A stretch of 64,000 nt of DNA from Rhynchosporium graminicola (GCA_900074885.1 FJUW01000029.1:339969-403968), one strand, 5' to 3'; positions 23,725 to 36,535 are shown, counted from the stretch's first letter. Numbers and translations are program-made. Notes: generated from the letters alone by a model not told the origin.

Positions 23725-24282
23725 TGGGTGGGTTTCTTGATTGATTGATGGTTGGATGGTCAGATGGAAGGACGATTTGTTTTGTGTTCTTTTTTGGGGG
23801 GGCGAAGGATAGATTTAATTACTTGAGTTCGTGGATATCGTTTCCAGAACAGTATAGGGCGGTATGGGAGAGCATCTGATGGGGATAGATTGATTGAGCT
23901 GCGCGTTGAGGAAAGTAAAACAGGGTATTGTAGTTGCGGTGACGACAGGAGGTGTCGTTGATGAGGCTGAAGACGTGGAGCCCAGATGGATCGAAGACAG
24001 GCCTGGCTGGCTGACATTACATTAGCGTGGGGGTAACCGGTTAGCCTGTTTGTTGTCCTATACACCTAGGTACTTACTTTGTTTACCTTAACTTGTTCTA
24101 CTTGAGAATCCCATCAATACACACAGATATATATTTCACATATATCCTGAAAAAGGGAAAAAAAAAACCAATACCTCTCCGGTTCGCTTTGAGAACATAG
24201 GATTCATTCATCCACTCATCCACTGACTCACTCACTCATTCATCCATTCATCCATACCACTCCAAACCCAGAATCTTCTCAA

Positions 24283-24285
<3 letters not shown>

Positions 24286-24324
<39 letters not shown>
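24286..24324. repeat. (TC)n dinucleotide repeat
   Basis: About 19 TC units. Confidence 0.95.
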
Positions 24325-24331
<7 letters not shown>

Positions 24332-24380
24332 ATAAACAATCATACATACTCTTCTTAATCCTATACCCTGCATCCTATAT

Positions 24381-24409
24381 CCATTTCCATTTCCATTTCC
24401 ATTTCCATC
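24381..24409. repeat. (TTTCCA)n hexanucleotide repeat
   Basis: Between four and five tandem copies. Confidence 0.9.
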
Positions 24410-25450
24410 CCTCGATCCCTACGTTTATTCACCTACCTCTAGCCCTGAACATGGTCCCCGGCCAATTTTTCTTCTCTCTCAAAAAGCCACAGGGGTCGGT
24501 TACTCTCACTCACTCACTCACAGACGGTGATGATGTCTACCTACCTACCTCCATCAAAAGAGCTGCTGAGGAGATAAGGACAATAATAATGAACCTACAC
24601 CCTCCCACAATTAAAACCTCCATCCATCATCCATCTATCGAGACACAAAAGCAAGATTTCTACAACTACTCGCAGCTATAGTTATCCGGATATATGCATA
24701 CACACTCCAACCCACGTCTATCTTCCTCCCACCCCCTCAAAGAGTGCTAGTCAAACGGAATGATGGTAAAGGAGCAGCAATGTATGTTAGGGCTTTTTCA
24801 TGGCTATATACAACAGCAGCAATAAAAGCACTGTTTTCTTCTCTAGTCTATTCATGATGCTATGCACGAGAACTCTTGCAGACTCCGTTCCAGCACCAGC
24901 AAGCATCATCACCAGCAACCAAAAGGTCCCTGCATAGTAATGGATAAGCAAAAGCAAAAGCAGCCACCCCACCACCAAGCAAGCAATGCAGGATGAGCCG
25001 ATCCGAAAGTCTGGATCAACTAGAAAAAAAAATACAAAAGTGGAGAAGCAAGCCATTCGATGTAGACCAACTCTTCCCCTCACGTAGTCAGATTCATTCA
25101 TGAGAATGTCTCTCACAAGCAACAGTAACTGTCCATGGAATGCAATCGCGCAAACGCAACCAACCGGCCGACCATCTATTTGCAGCTCATCAACACCCCA
25201 GCTATTTCGTATTGTAGAGTTCCGTTTCATCTCGATTTCTCTTGTAAACCGTACCAGTAAATCAACAGCTACTCTCTTTTGTTCGCCACCAATGCATATA
25301 GAGAACTGAGGAGTAATTGTTGTCGTCGATCGAAAATAATACCATGCCCTCCTAATTGTACTTAGTACATCAATTCGAAACGCAGAAACTCCCAATGCTA
25401 TGCAGCCCCTTCCAAGGCGATACCCCGTCTAAAATGCCCATTCTTCCTGC

Positions 25451-28400
25451 CTATCCCAAAGTATTGCCGATGTTCGTTTGCACTCCAGGAACCGGTGAGT
25501 CGATTTGTTGATTGATCGGTTTGAAGAGCTGAGCCATGTCAAGAGTCAAGTCGAGTACTCCATAGTCCTTGTCAATATCATTCACCGAACCAAGTTCTTC
25601 TCCACGCTTAGCACTATCCGTCTGCACCCAGTTCTTAACCGACTTTAACAAGGTCATAACTTGGCCGAATCTCTGATCCGGAGCCATCTGCGAATCGAGA
25701 CTGCGACCACTTTGAAGGAGGTACTTGGCAAGCCAGTAGAAGTGTACAGCATCTCTGCAGAATCCAAAGCGGCGGTAGTTGGTCGATGATGGAGGGTATT
25801 GAGTGGCCATATCTTCATCCCAGGTCTTCTTCCACTTGTCGAATGCCATATTGAGATTCTTGATGGACGTGGCGAGTTGACCGACAGACTCGACCGGGGT
25901 TCCCCTTCCACTGTTGTTCGCACTGTGTAAACCAGAGACAGGTGTGGTTGTGCCACTAGTAGGGAAGGCTCCATTTTCTTGCCCTGCCATCTGCTTCCGA
26001 TCACTCCATAATTGAATGTGAAGCGCATGGATCAAAATGAACTTAGAGTACAGATTTGTCGTACCAGGTTGAAGCCAGTCTCCATGCATCAAAGTTTTCA
26101 TGGCGACCGAGAATTCAGGTTGCTTTGGACGGCGACTACCTTCTTGATTTTTGTTCCGTGCAGCTGCAGGACCAAGAAGGCCAAGAGCTTCAGCACAGTC
26201 CGAAGAGGAGGCAGCATCCCAGGCAGCATCATCTGCTGGAAGTGGAAGTCGAATCTCATCTATTTCAAACATCGGCGGGGCATTGAAGAATATGACCATA
26301 GCAGAGTCGAGGAGGTAAATCGCATACATCAATCTGGAGCGCTTCTCTTGCTCAATCCAAGCACTCCAATCGAAGCTAGCGGCGTTGAAGTTCTCGACGG
26401 TGACATTTGGCTGGTGGAGGACGCTGAATGGGGATATGGTCATTGGCTTTGTCAAGCCGGCTCGTCTGGAAACGTCGACAATCAAGTGGAACTCTCGGCG
26501 AGCCTTTTCTCTCTGAATCGGAGTCCCGTGCCAGCAAGACATGGTTTGCATCAGATACATGGCTGTGATCTGTTCCATTTCGGACTTGCTTGAGCCAATA
26601 GTCTCGCCTCCAAAGCTAGATTCGCCATTCTGCTCTCGAGAAATGATGGAGAAGACTTGAGAGTTCCGCTCAATTGCACTCTTGGAAAGCTCCATCATAT
26701 CTCGAGCCTGAGATGCGGATGCACGGTCCGAATAGACGGCTCCAATGCAGACCATTGCCAATAGAAGACCGTCAAATGCATCCGGAATTCGAAAGGTTGG
26801 CATGTGAATCACTGGGAAGTGTCCTTGAAAGCTGGTGAAAAGTTCCAAAAAGTGTTTAATGTTCTGACCGGAAAGGTGCTTGCGAACGTCGTTGGATCGA
26901 CCAATGATCTGGTTCTGTGGGAAGCAGAAGACGATCAAACGGCTCGATATTTCCTCAAGAGGATCGTTTTGGAGGTTCCAGGATGACAGGTTGGTGTTGT
27001 TTTGGGGAGGGACACCAGAATAGATGGCTGTGTACATGCTATTGTTAGCGTTGCTGGCTAATGGCTCAGGCTTGAATTCTGCCTTGTATTCGGATTTGAC
27101 GGGAACCTGTGTGTATTCGGACTTGATGGGGACTTGTGGGGCGGCTATCGTCGAGTTATAAGGCAGATAGCCAGGTTGAGGAGGCTGCTGGTGGAACAAG
27201 TGTGACCAGTCTTGTCCGGCGGCGGCTTGCGTTTGTTGCTGCGGTTGCATGGTGTTACTGTTGCCGTGAGAGGCATAATCATAGCCCTGATTGTATGAGT
27301 GACCGTTCTGTCCTTGATTCAAATTGAACGCGACTGAAGGATTCATACCAGAAGGCATGCTCGCAACTGGTCCGGCATAGTTCTGCTGCTCAAAACTAGC
27401 ACGGTTCGAGCCTGCTGGGCTAGGCCCAGTGATGCGATTACCATCCCTTCCTCCAATAATATTGACTCTAGCTCTCAGCTGTTCTGATTGCTCGTCGGTC
27501 ATGTTGGATCCGGCATCGGGCACTGTGCCATCTGCGGAAATACCGAACAGGTTAGGGCCTAAAGGGCCGCTGTTCATGCCATTGACACCCATGAGCTCGT
27601 TCTCGTTGCCCATAGGGTTTGCGCTTTTGTGTGGGCCGGGGTGCGACTTCTTCAAATGGGCTTGAGCGTGCGAAAGGTGACTAGCACCTGTTGGGTTACC
27701 ACGACGAATGGAGCATTTCTGGAAATGTCTCTTCAAGATATCACTTCTGGAAAAAGTATCGCGGCACAAAACACACATGTATGGTCGGTCTCCGGTATCT
27801 GCTCGAGATTAGGGCTTTTCTACTGTCCGGGAGAACTGACAAACTTACGTCTCAGAAGATGGCGCTTCAAATGCTTCGCATGAAGGTATGTCTTTGTACA
27901 ATGAGGACAAGGAAATTTGCCATCGGCATCTTTGGCTGGAATCAACGCGTTCTTACCCGTGCCAGTGGCAGATACAGCGGGTCTTCCTGGAGCACTTGGC
28001 AAGATACCTCTCCTACCTTGAGAGCCCACTACGTGAGTAGGTGGCTCCATATCCGGCAGCATGCCCATATTATGTTGGCCATAGCCTTGCATTCCACCTT
28101 GCATCTGCTGAAGTCCGTGTGGCGGCATAGGTCTTAAAGGTTGGTTGCCTCGATTTTGCATAGGAGCCGGAGCAATTGCTTGTGGATGAGACATTGACAT
28201 GGAACCCTGGGGCATCATCGAACCAGCAGTTCTGTAGGTTTGAGGCGGCTGTTGGTAGCCACTTGTGGGCATCATTTGCTGCTGCTGCTGGTAACGCTGT
28301 TGCTGTTGTTGCTGGGCTTGCGCTTGCGCTTGTTGTTGTTGCTGCTGCTGTTGCTGCTGCTGATGTTGCTGTTGGCCTGCCATCTGTTGGAAGTTGGCCA

Positions 28401-28638
28401 TACCATTTCCCGAGACTGGAGTACCAGGAGTTGCGGGCGTTCTGGGCGTGTGAGGCGCGCTACCTGGGTACTGGAGGTGGGCAGGCATTGTAGCGTGCTG
28501 GGTAGCCTGCAAAGGAGGCAGCGTGGTATGATGAATTCCCGTGGCCTGCTGGAGTTGGTGGGGGGAGATGTTCGGCAAATATGGCGAATTGGTATTGTTG
28601 GTCATGCCATTGCCTTGGTGGTACTGCTGTCCGTCCAT
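25451..28638 (-). CDS. C2H2 zinc-finger transcription factor with fungal_trans domain and polyQ, 1045 aa
   Basis: Two exons, 27849..28638 and 25451..27798, with a 50-bp intron (GTAAGT...GAGCAG). The N-terminus is disordered, Gln/Pro/Met-rich, with polyQ runs at about residues 85-125. Two tandem zinc fingers follow: C244, C247, H260, H264, whose last His codon is split by the intron, then an H-T-G-D-R-P-Y linker and C272, C275, H288, C292 (a CCHC variant). A second low-complexity region contains two near-identical V-P-I/V-K-S-E-Y units. The C-terminal half holds the fungal-specific transcription factor middle-homology domain (about 570-800; for example H-F-P-V-I-H-M-P-T-F). C2H2 fingers combined with this domain resemble the yeast Rsf2/Tda9 and fission yeast Klf1 group of nuclear regulators. 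Targets cannot be told from the sequence. Confidence 0.92.
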
Positions 28639-29060
28639 GGTGGAGGTAAAAGTCGGAGGTGGGGGAACGAAGATTTTTTCCGGTGAGAATTGGCTCCTAA
28701 AATCCTCTACGAGTGGCCAACAGTGTAGTGTCTGTTACCGTGATACCTCGCCTTTCAAGTGCAACAGCAGTTGCGTGTGACGGTGAATGAGAAGACGATG
28801 AAAGGATGGCTCGAGATCCGCTGGTGTTGAAGGATTTAGGTTTTCGAATATTCGCCTTTTGGGGAGAGTAACACCGGTCCAGTCCACAAACGGTCGATGA
28901 CGTTGAATCTGACGACGAAGAACCAAAAGGCGCGTCGAAAAGCGCGACGAAGAGAAGGGCAGTGAAGGATGAAGAATAGAACGAATGAGGCTCAATATTG
29001 ATGTTGATATGGAAGTAAAGTGGAGTCGGGGACTTCATCCATCCAAGAGCCCTTGAGGTT

Positions 29061-29080
29061 TAGGTAGGTAGGTAGGTAGG
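29061..29080. repeat. (TAGG)n tetranucleotide repeat
   Basis: About five TAGG units. Confidence 0.85.
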
Positions 29081-29364
29081 TGCTGGTAGAAAGAAAGAAA
29101 AAAAGGTGGATGTGGATGTCGGATGGTGGAGGAAAGGAAAGCTAAGGGTTGTGGCGGGTGTGTGGTGTGGAAGCGGGATGAAGGCAAGGCCAGCCTCAGC
29201 CTGGGCCTGGTGGTGGTGGTGGAGGAAGACTGGGACGACTTGGGATGGCGGACGGCCCAGCGAAACAGTCAAATCAGTCAGTCCAGTCAGTCCAGTCAAT
29301 TTTGAAAGTCCCCGTCAGCGTTCAGCGTCAGCCTCCTCAGCCTCAGCCGCTTGCTACAGCGAGC

Positions 29365-29410
29365 GGGATGGGATGGGATGGGATGGGATGGGATGGGATG
29401 GGATGGGATG
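29365..29410 (+). repeat. (GGGAT)n array, G-quadruplex-capable
   Basis: Nine tandem GGGAT units: repeated G3 tracts separated by two bases, which fits the G4 consensus on the plus strand. Confidence 0.9.
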
Positions 29411-29794
29411 AGGATGGAGTCGGATCGGATCTGGCTGAAAGGCTGCCCCCCGAATAGGATGTTTCTGCTTGCAACGAACGGGCCGAGGGTGGCAGCAGGA
29501 TGGATGAATAATAGATCAAATAAGAGGATCGAGCAATGATTCCGTCTCCACGTCTCTTTTGCAAAATCTTTTCTCCAAACTTTGCGATGATGAAAAACTT
29601 AGGAGCAGGAAAAACTCAGAGCGAGAACGAAGCTAGGACGAAGAGGAAATCTGCTGCACTGGACTGGACGGGCCGGACTGGACTGCCCCGGACGTGCCAT
29701 GCTGCTTTAAGACTTCCGCCCAAGACCAGACTGACCCTGACTGACGCCGCCTGCATTGCTGGGATGGAAGGACATTGGGATAGGGTTTAGGACG

Positions 29795-29833
29795 GGGACT
29801 GGGACTGGGACTGGGACTGGGAATGGGAATGGA
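29795..29833 (+). repeat. (GGGACT)n to (GGGAAT)n array
   Basis: About six hexamers with G3 tracts and 3-base spacers; also G4-capable. Confidence 0.85.
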
Positions 29834-29856
29834 AGGCACGGGGGAAGGAAGGGCCA

Positions 29857-29919
29857 GGGCAAGGGCAAGGGCAAGGGCAAGGGCAAGGGCAAGGGCAAGG
29901 GCAAGGGCAAGGGCAAGGG
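29857..29919 (+). repeat. (GGGCAA)n hexanucleotide array, G-quadruplex-capable
   Basis: About ten uninterrupted copies of GGGCAA, fitting the G3N3 G4 consensus many times over. It lies about 1.25 kb upstream of the zinc-finger gene start. Confidence 0.95.
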
Positions 29920-32900
29920 GCATGGGCAATCACCTCAGTCAATGGATGGAATGCCTCGAATGCCTCGAATGGCTCGAATGGATTTGCCCTTTTTGCAGGG
30001 ACTTCGCTCGCCTCGTCGGCCAGGTTCCCTGCCATTCTCGGCCAGTCAGTCAGTTAGCAGTCAGTCTCATCTCATCTCGTCTCATCTCATGATTCCCATC
30101 TGTCTGCCGCCCACGACTCGATACGACTTATGACACAACTAACGGTAGACCCATGTTTGAATGGCAGGCAGGACTGAGTGGCAGATACAGATCTCGTACT
30201 ATTCTATACTGTACGTGTGGATATGATGAAGCAATGTATGGCGGGCTGGCTGTATACGAGTACTGTGACGCCCAAGCATTTCTCTTGCCGTTTTATTGGC
30301 CTTCTTCATGGGCGGCTCTGTTTGGGCCGGATACCATGATACTCGCTGGCTGTGCGTGAAAGGTACTGTACATGGCGTGCATGCCATAAATACATGTACA
30401 GTGCGCCATTTCAGGTATGGACAAGTACTTTGACATGGCGAGAAGCATGTCGGCTTGAGAAGGGGATTCGCCCGGCATGGAATTCGGATAGTCTTACTAA
30501 CATAACAGGCCATTCGTCAATAGGAGACTGACTTGACTTGACGACTTGAAGCGCGAGGCGCACGCAGCTGCCCGACAAAGACGGATCGTATATCGCTATC
30601 AAAAATGATATCGAGAATTTCCAATGCATCATACAAACACTCTTGACTTTCAAATACGCAAACGCGCGCATGATGCCCTGATGGTAAATACACGTGCCAC
30701 TGGCAAACATTGTATGAAATGCTCATACTAACTATATCCTGGGTTTGAGTTCTTCCCCCTCACAAGGCCCAGCAGCAAATGCCGACGCTAAGATAGGAGA
30801 ACACGGCCAAGAAAGACCATAACCGGCCGACATTCATTTACTTCGTATCAACTACTACTCTTTTCACACTTGCGTTGCGAGCATGTGCCGCTCACAAACT
30901 TTCGGGTTTCAAGGCTTGACTGGAAGAGAGTCTGACCAGCAATCTTTCTCCGTACTCCGTACAGTAGAGCTTGATAAATAATCAATATCAGACTTTCACT
31001 GCGCAGCCTTTGCCGCGCTGTACAGCAATGCCGAGCCCACACCCGGACCAAAGGGACAAGCTTGCCATGCAATTCTGACACTGACGTGCAACCAGCACAT
31101 CCAAAACGACATGTTACGTGGTACCGTGGCGCTGCCTCGCTCACCAAGTCAGGATGCGCTGCCCTAATCAAGGAACTTGGCAAGAAAGAGAGAAGTCGCG
31201 ATTCACGTTGGCAGATAATGTTCTGTCAAATCATTCCTAAACCTTCCTGGATCCCGCCAAGCCGCATGTCAAGTTGAAGTGAAACAAACGGTCAACGACC
31301 GGTAGTTCCTATCTTCGACAGGCAAGGTCCTGGGAAATGCGAATCTGGCAGTGACTTTGAGACTGGCAATAGAAACAGCCATGCGGAAGAGATTGATGGC
31401 ATTTCGTTTTGATTTCTTTCCTTCTGTCGAGTCAAACCGTAGGAAGAAGCTAAAGTTAACTGACTAACTGCACGTCAACAGCGGCACGCACCTAGTCTCT
31501 CCCTCACCTGCAAAACTCTGTATTCTTGTTTGGGAGACAACATCTCTTCTTGCTTCACATATCTCCTTCAACTGAACAATCTATCATAAACGCCGATGAC
31601 GCATACGCGCACCAGTCAGTTCAAGATATGTATGTATAATTATGACCTAATGGGCAGGTGTGCCGACGAGGAACAAGTCAGGTTCGGACAGGGCAGGGCA
31701 TGGCAAGGCCCAACTAGGCTAATCCGCGGCTTTCCCCCGACGTGATAAAACGGCAAGCAGCCAGCAAACCACGCCCTGCAATGTCGGAACAAGACCTTGG
31801 GACGAGTCAACGACTCGGTTTTTTGACCTTGACGGATTCCTGCGTTGACAGCGATGATCAGATCACATCGAATCGAATCGGCTGTAAACATAGAGTGGCG
31901 GGTTAGTTGTCGTTTCGTTGGCTTTCGTATTAAACTTTGAGTTGCAGTGTAGCATACAACGCCACGAAACTCAACATCAGGATCAGTATTTACGACGAAC
32001 AGAGCAGTACTCTACCATTACAACTCACGTCAACAGGTCGCGAAGCATCTCGAATTGGTAGCAACGACGAGGGCCATGAGAGAACGCAAAATCTCACCCC
32101 GCGATTCAGAGGCACGCACGACTCGCCTTCCAAGACATATGGCCAGCAGCCTATCCCTAAAGAGGAGAACATCCACCAACGAGGTGCTTGATCTCCCTTC
32201 CATTTATTCAGCCCTCATCCTTACCCTTCTTGTTTGCCTTTCTTGCCTTTCCCACACGGTGACCCTTCTCCTTGTCAACCACCAGGGGCCGGTTGTTTCC
32301 AATGCATCATCTTTTATGGAACATTGTTCTGTGTACGGAGTACATCAACCACTCCAACCAGCGGCTGCTTTATGCCGCGCGATGCACACACAGTAGGTGG
32401 GAGTAGGTAGCATTTGGATAGACTTCCGGGAAAATGAAGTTATTTCTAGATCGACAGAAAGACAGAGAAGTTGACAGAGGCTAAGACTTAATAAGAAGAA
32501 GATTGCGATTGATCGTGACAATGATATACATACAGACAAGTATTAACTGGTCTATAAGCTGGGCGTGTTTCATCCCTTCGACTGTGACTAAACTTGAGCG
32601 CAATAGCTATACATACGTAGGAGATTTGGCTACCTTTTCTAGCTGATCTCCAATCAATCTCCTTTCCCTTCTGTTTTAGACTTGCTTAACTCGACTTCGG
32701 TAGAGGTGCTGTGCAGTATCTTTGAAGGCTCGTAGACTACCGAATCTATCGTTACGCTTTAGGGAGGCTGGTATTCCTTGGGGATACTATGAGAATTCGG
32801 TTTGCGCAAGAGAGAGAGGCATATCGAAATGGCAATAAGAGGTCGTTATAGCTTGTGACTGGGTATTTAGATATTGGGAGTGTTACCGATAGTGGAATTC

Positions 32901-34265
32901 TACAGATTTTACATCGCGCGGCATAAAAGCAGCCAGGCATCTGTTTGGGTGGTTGATGTATGCAAAAGAATGTTCCACAAAAGGCGAGGCATTGAAAACA
33001 ATCGGCCACCACCAGGACATCTTCTTGTCCTTGTGTGGCTGGCGGCAACTTATCAGCATCAGCAGGCCAATGACGGACGTCTCAGGCCTGCCACAGCAAG
33101 GCCCTCGGCAGGCTCTGCTTGATTGATTATTAAGTATGAGACCAGAACCGGTTCACGGCTCATTTGCATCAACTGCAATTCCAGATCCCAAGAGAGTAAT
33201 GTCTTCCGAAAATGGTATTGATGCAGGCCGTGCTGCCATTCATACTTCCAACTCAAGATGTGCAACGAATCAGATTGCTTTGTAATGGAAGACAAGAACA
33301 GATCGCGAGATCCACAATCGATCAATTCCACAAAATCTGCCAAAACGGAATCCACCGCACCAAACCCCGGAAGCTAAGATCAGCGTACTATCCTACAAAG
33401 CTAGACGATCCAAAGACTCCATATTTTGGCCTTCATGGAAGCCTACATCGAACGTCTTCGGATGACTTGTCTGAGCTTGTCACGAACACAAACCATAAGG
33501 AGTTCATAGCAAGGTCCCCTCTCTCTGCCTCTCTTTTTCCCTGCATCTTTCCCCAGCTCGGAATTTGACTTCGCGTTTCGGAAGCCTGACTTCATCCCGT
33601 CGGCGGCGCTTTTACAGACAATAAGTAACAGACCAAAGAAAGGACCGATAGAAAACATCTTTCAACTCCCACTACCAAGCCAGCCTTTCCCTGCGTCTCT
33701 CGGGTTCTTGACTCGTTCGCTGCTCGGTCCGTCGGGCATATTCTGGCCTCCGTTACATAATATTTCCAGAGCACATCACTGGTCGGAGATAAATGCATGC
33801 CGGAAACCGTCGCGTTTGTCAACCAGTATAAACACGGTCGAATCGATTCGTGTTTACGATGATGGGATGAAGATTCATATATACTTACCAAGTCATGCGA
33901 CTACCGAAAACTCGCTGGGGACTTGTCTCCACCTCCGACAAGCCAAGGAGACAAGGGTCCCGGCATATGAAATCAGACGGTAATAATAGATAGCACTACC
34001 AAATCGAGCGAGCAATGCTGCTGCTTCAACTGCATCATCATCTGCTCGCGAAACAGTCCACGGTCTACAACCTGATCCCATCCATCTGATCTCCCTTGAA
34101 ATGCCTTGACGATTCAAATGAACCTCCTGAAATCCACGAGTTTGACAGGAGGTAGCAAGGGTTTCCTCACTACTTCAGCCAACTGTTAGTCAGCTTCGAA
34201 GTCTCCCCCCGAGTTTCAAGACCACCCAGCCTTCGCACCCAGAAATTGCACACCAGAACCAGCTC

Positions 34266-34290
34266 GTACAGAGAGAGAGAGAGAGAGAGC
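34266..34290. repeat. (GA)n dinucleotide repeat
   Basis: Ten or more GA units. Confidence 0.85.
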
Positions 34291-35458
34291 TGGACCCGTG
34301 CCCGACAGGACAGGGCACAAACGTGCTCGTGGAGTCGCAGAGAGTCTTCGATGCCTTTCTTTTCCAGGATCTCGTTACTTCCTCCGTATACAGTAGAGAC
34401 GGACCTATATTTCCTCGTAGCGCGCGAGTTCCGAGCAGCGGCCGGGCAGGACTGCTTGCATTGATCTGTATGGCTGCGGTTAGACATGTCGATACGGTAA
34501 TCCTTCACCGACACGCAAATCGTCGATGACCTTGCTGCTGCTTTACGATCCTTCAAGCTGTCGACAAGAACAGATACATCGTGGACGTCTGCGCTTGCCC
34601 CTTGCCGTAAGTAAGTAAGTACGGCGAGTACGGCACGAGTACGGAGAGTCAATCTGATTATCTGCTTACTCGGTATCCATCCACCCGCCACCCACTTCCC
34701 GCTCGAGTCATGCATGCAGATTTAGGCGGCTGGGTCGGTAGCGTTTCACACGGACATGCTCCGTACAGGGCCAGGGCCAGGGCCTCCCTGCCAAAGCCTG
34801 TGCCCCGCCGGAAAGCTCAAAGAAGAAATCGAAAAATTGTTCACCCAGGGTAAACTAAACTAAACTAAAGTTGTACCAGAAGTTGATTTATTTTCTTATT
34901 TCTTGTTTCTTTTTTTGCTTAGTAAGGAGAAACTGTTCCGCAGAAAAGGCGGCGGGTAGGCGGGGCAGCGGAGGAAAGGGGAGGAAGAGGAGGAAGGGGA
35001 GGAAGGCTGGAAGGCTGGAAGGGGCGGAGAAAGGTACATATTGAAGAGTTTCCTGCGGTTTGTGATGGGCTACCATAGGACCATAGGAATCGGGGCTCCG
35101 GGCCCTTTTTCAATATTTTTTTCTCTCAAAAGATGCATGTACGTCATTGGGATATATCACAACATCTAGAATTTCGGTAAGCTGAGGAGATAGATAGTTA
35201 CAGTGCTGATCAAGGTAATCTCAGGTGATTTACCACAGTTGCAGTTGATCTACATTCCTTTCCCATCACAACTTAGCTTACCTGGGGAGACGATATCACG
35301 AGACACAACATTCCACATTCCACATTCTACAATTCGAGACTCTCTCCAACCAATGGAAATTCCTTTTGCTTCTCGTTGATGTGATGCCTCACATCTAAAT
35401 GCGTCTTCCCGTCGTCTGAGCCCCCTTACTTCTTCTAGCGCTGTATTCCCGCTGGTTA

Positions 35459-35482
35459 CCTACCTACCTACCTACCTACCTA
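35459..35482. repeat. (CCTA)n tetranucleotide repeat
   Basis: About six CCTA units, the complement of the TAGG arrays elsewhere in the window. Confidence 0.9.
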
Positions 35483-35806
35483 ATATGTGTCACCACCTCG
35501 ATGTTGTGAAGCCAGAGAGGTCTCGGATGCTTTCTTGCGTTGATTTTCGTTTTTTGAATATCGTCCGTCTTCTTTCCTTTTCCTTATTTCTTCTTCGTCA
35601 CGCTCGTTGGGAATAATCTTTCGTTTCACGAGTTTCTTGGTCGTTCCTTCCTTCTCTCTCTTCTCACGATCTTTGAATCCGAGATATCATTTCAAGTCTC
35701 TACATCTCTCTCAGTCGTCCTTTCTCTCACCTCACGATCTTCAAACCCAACATTCCACATTAAACCCCTGCATCCCAATCTCAACCCAACTTTCAAGTCC
35801 ATCAAA

Positions 35807-36535
35807 ATGCTCTCTCTAACCACCACGCTCCTAACACTCACCCTCCTCACCCTCGCCAGCGCGAAGACCGATCTCTCAGGCTGCACCTCCACCACAGCCG
35901 GCGCCTCAATAATCTATTTCGTTCCCGGCACCGGCGAACTCTGTGATCTTCTCGATTGCGGAGGCGGACGGGCTCCTCCCAAGACAAACGTCCCAGGATG
36001 TCCGCAATACGCTGGAACGGCGACCTACTCTCCTAGTTACTTGGCTGGGTATGGAGTTGCTTCCACCACGGCAGCTGGTCCTGCATCGACGAGTACGGTT
36101 GCAGGACCTGTGACGACGACGAGCGTGACTGGGGTTCCAAGCAGTACGGGTTCGTTGATCGGAACTGTAAGCTCAGTGTCTTTGGCTTCGAATGTATCAT
36201 CGAGCTCGGTGAATTCCGGAAGTGCTTCTGCTTCTCAAGCTACTTCTGCTTCTGTTTCCGCTTCTGCTTCTGGAACTGGAACTGGAATTGCCTCAGCCTC
36301 TGTATCTGAATCTACATCCACCTCCACCGATTCCGGCGGCAACATTATCACTCTCACAAGCACAACCACCAACATCCCAACTAGAAGTGGATCACCATCT
36401 CAATCTACCTCTTCGAGCTCTAGATCGTCATCTGCTCCAGCTGTGACGCCAACTCCTGGTACGGGTGTCGGTAATGTGAATGCTATGCATGGCTTTGTTG
36501 GCGCTGCAGCAGCCGGATTTGCGTTCTTATTGTAG
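35807..36535 (+). CDS. Secreted Ser/Thr-rich, probable GPI-anchored cell-wall protein, 242 aa
   Basis: A single exon with an ATG in good context after a long CT-rich leader. Residues 1-19 form a signal peptide with a hydrophobic L/T core ending A-S-A. The mature N-terminus (20-70) has four cysteines (C26, C46, C51, C65) and the motif D-L-L-D-C-G-G-G-R-A-P-P, suggesting a small disulfide-bonded head. Residues 75-215 are a Ser/Thr/Ala/Gly-rich stalk suited to O-mannosylation. The end has a small-residue site (near G-N-V-N-A) and a hydrophobic tail G-A-A-A-A-G-F-A-F-L-L, the pattern of a GPI-attachment signal. Such proteins sit at the plasma membrane or wall. The four-Cys head does not match the eight-Cys CFEM pattern. 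Function unknown. Confidence 0.85.
   Translation: MLSLTTTLLTLTLLTLASAKTDLSGCTSTTAGASIIYFVPGTGELCDLLDCGGGRAPPKTNVPGCPQYAGTATYSPSYLAGYGVASTTAAGPASTSTVAGPVTTTSVTGVPSSTGSLIGTVSSVSLASNVSSSSVNSGSASASQATSASVSASASGTGTGIASASVSESTSTSTDSGGNIITLTSTTTNIPTRSGSPSQSTSSSSRSSSAPAVTPTPGTGVGNVNAMHGFVGAAAAGFAFLL

Larger units (their letters stand above)
23725..25450. other. Gene-free stretch of 1.7 kb
   Basis: Upstream of the 67-aa gene and downstream of the transcription factor stop. It contains (CT)n and (TTTCCA)n arrays. The 202-codon minus-strand frame at 24787-25395 has erratic composition with long Leu runs and is more likely 3' UTR of the transcription factor. Confidence 0.5.
28639..35806. other. 7.2-kb stretch without a recognisable gene
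   Basis: The first 1.3 kb is GC- and purine-rich, carries three G-rich arrays and probably contains the promoter and 5' UTR of the transcription factor. From 30.1 to 35.8 kb composition is ordinary and all frames are short with no splice logic. Scattered CTCCGTAC/GTACGGAG words (about 30952-30963, 32333-32343, 34620-34645, 34759) occur. No tRNA, rRNA or transposon was recognised. Confidence 0.5.

Noticed and set aside
24787..25395. 202-codon minus-strand open frame after the transcription factor stop
   Set aside because: Long Leu runs, no domain and no splice logic; more likely 3' UTR of the zinc-finger gene.
29756..30133. Open frames across the GGGCAA array
   Set aside because: They are Gly-Lys, Arg-Ala or Pro-Leu repeats produced by the hexanucleotide array in each frame.
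32055..32396. 113-codon plus-strand frame with one hydrophobic segment
   Set aside because: No upstream signals, no family resemblance, isolated in a gene-free region.
34170..34715. 181-codon minus-strand open frame
   Set aside because: Contains a GA-repeat-derived Ser-Leu run and no recognisable fold.
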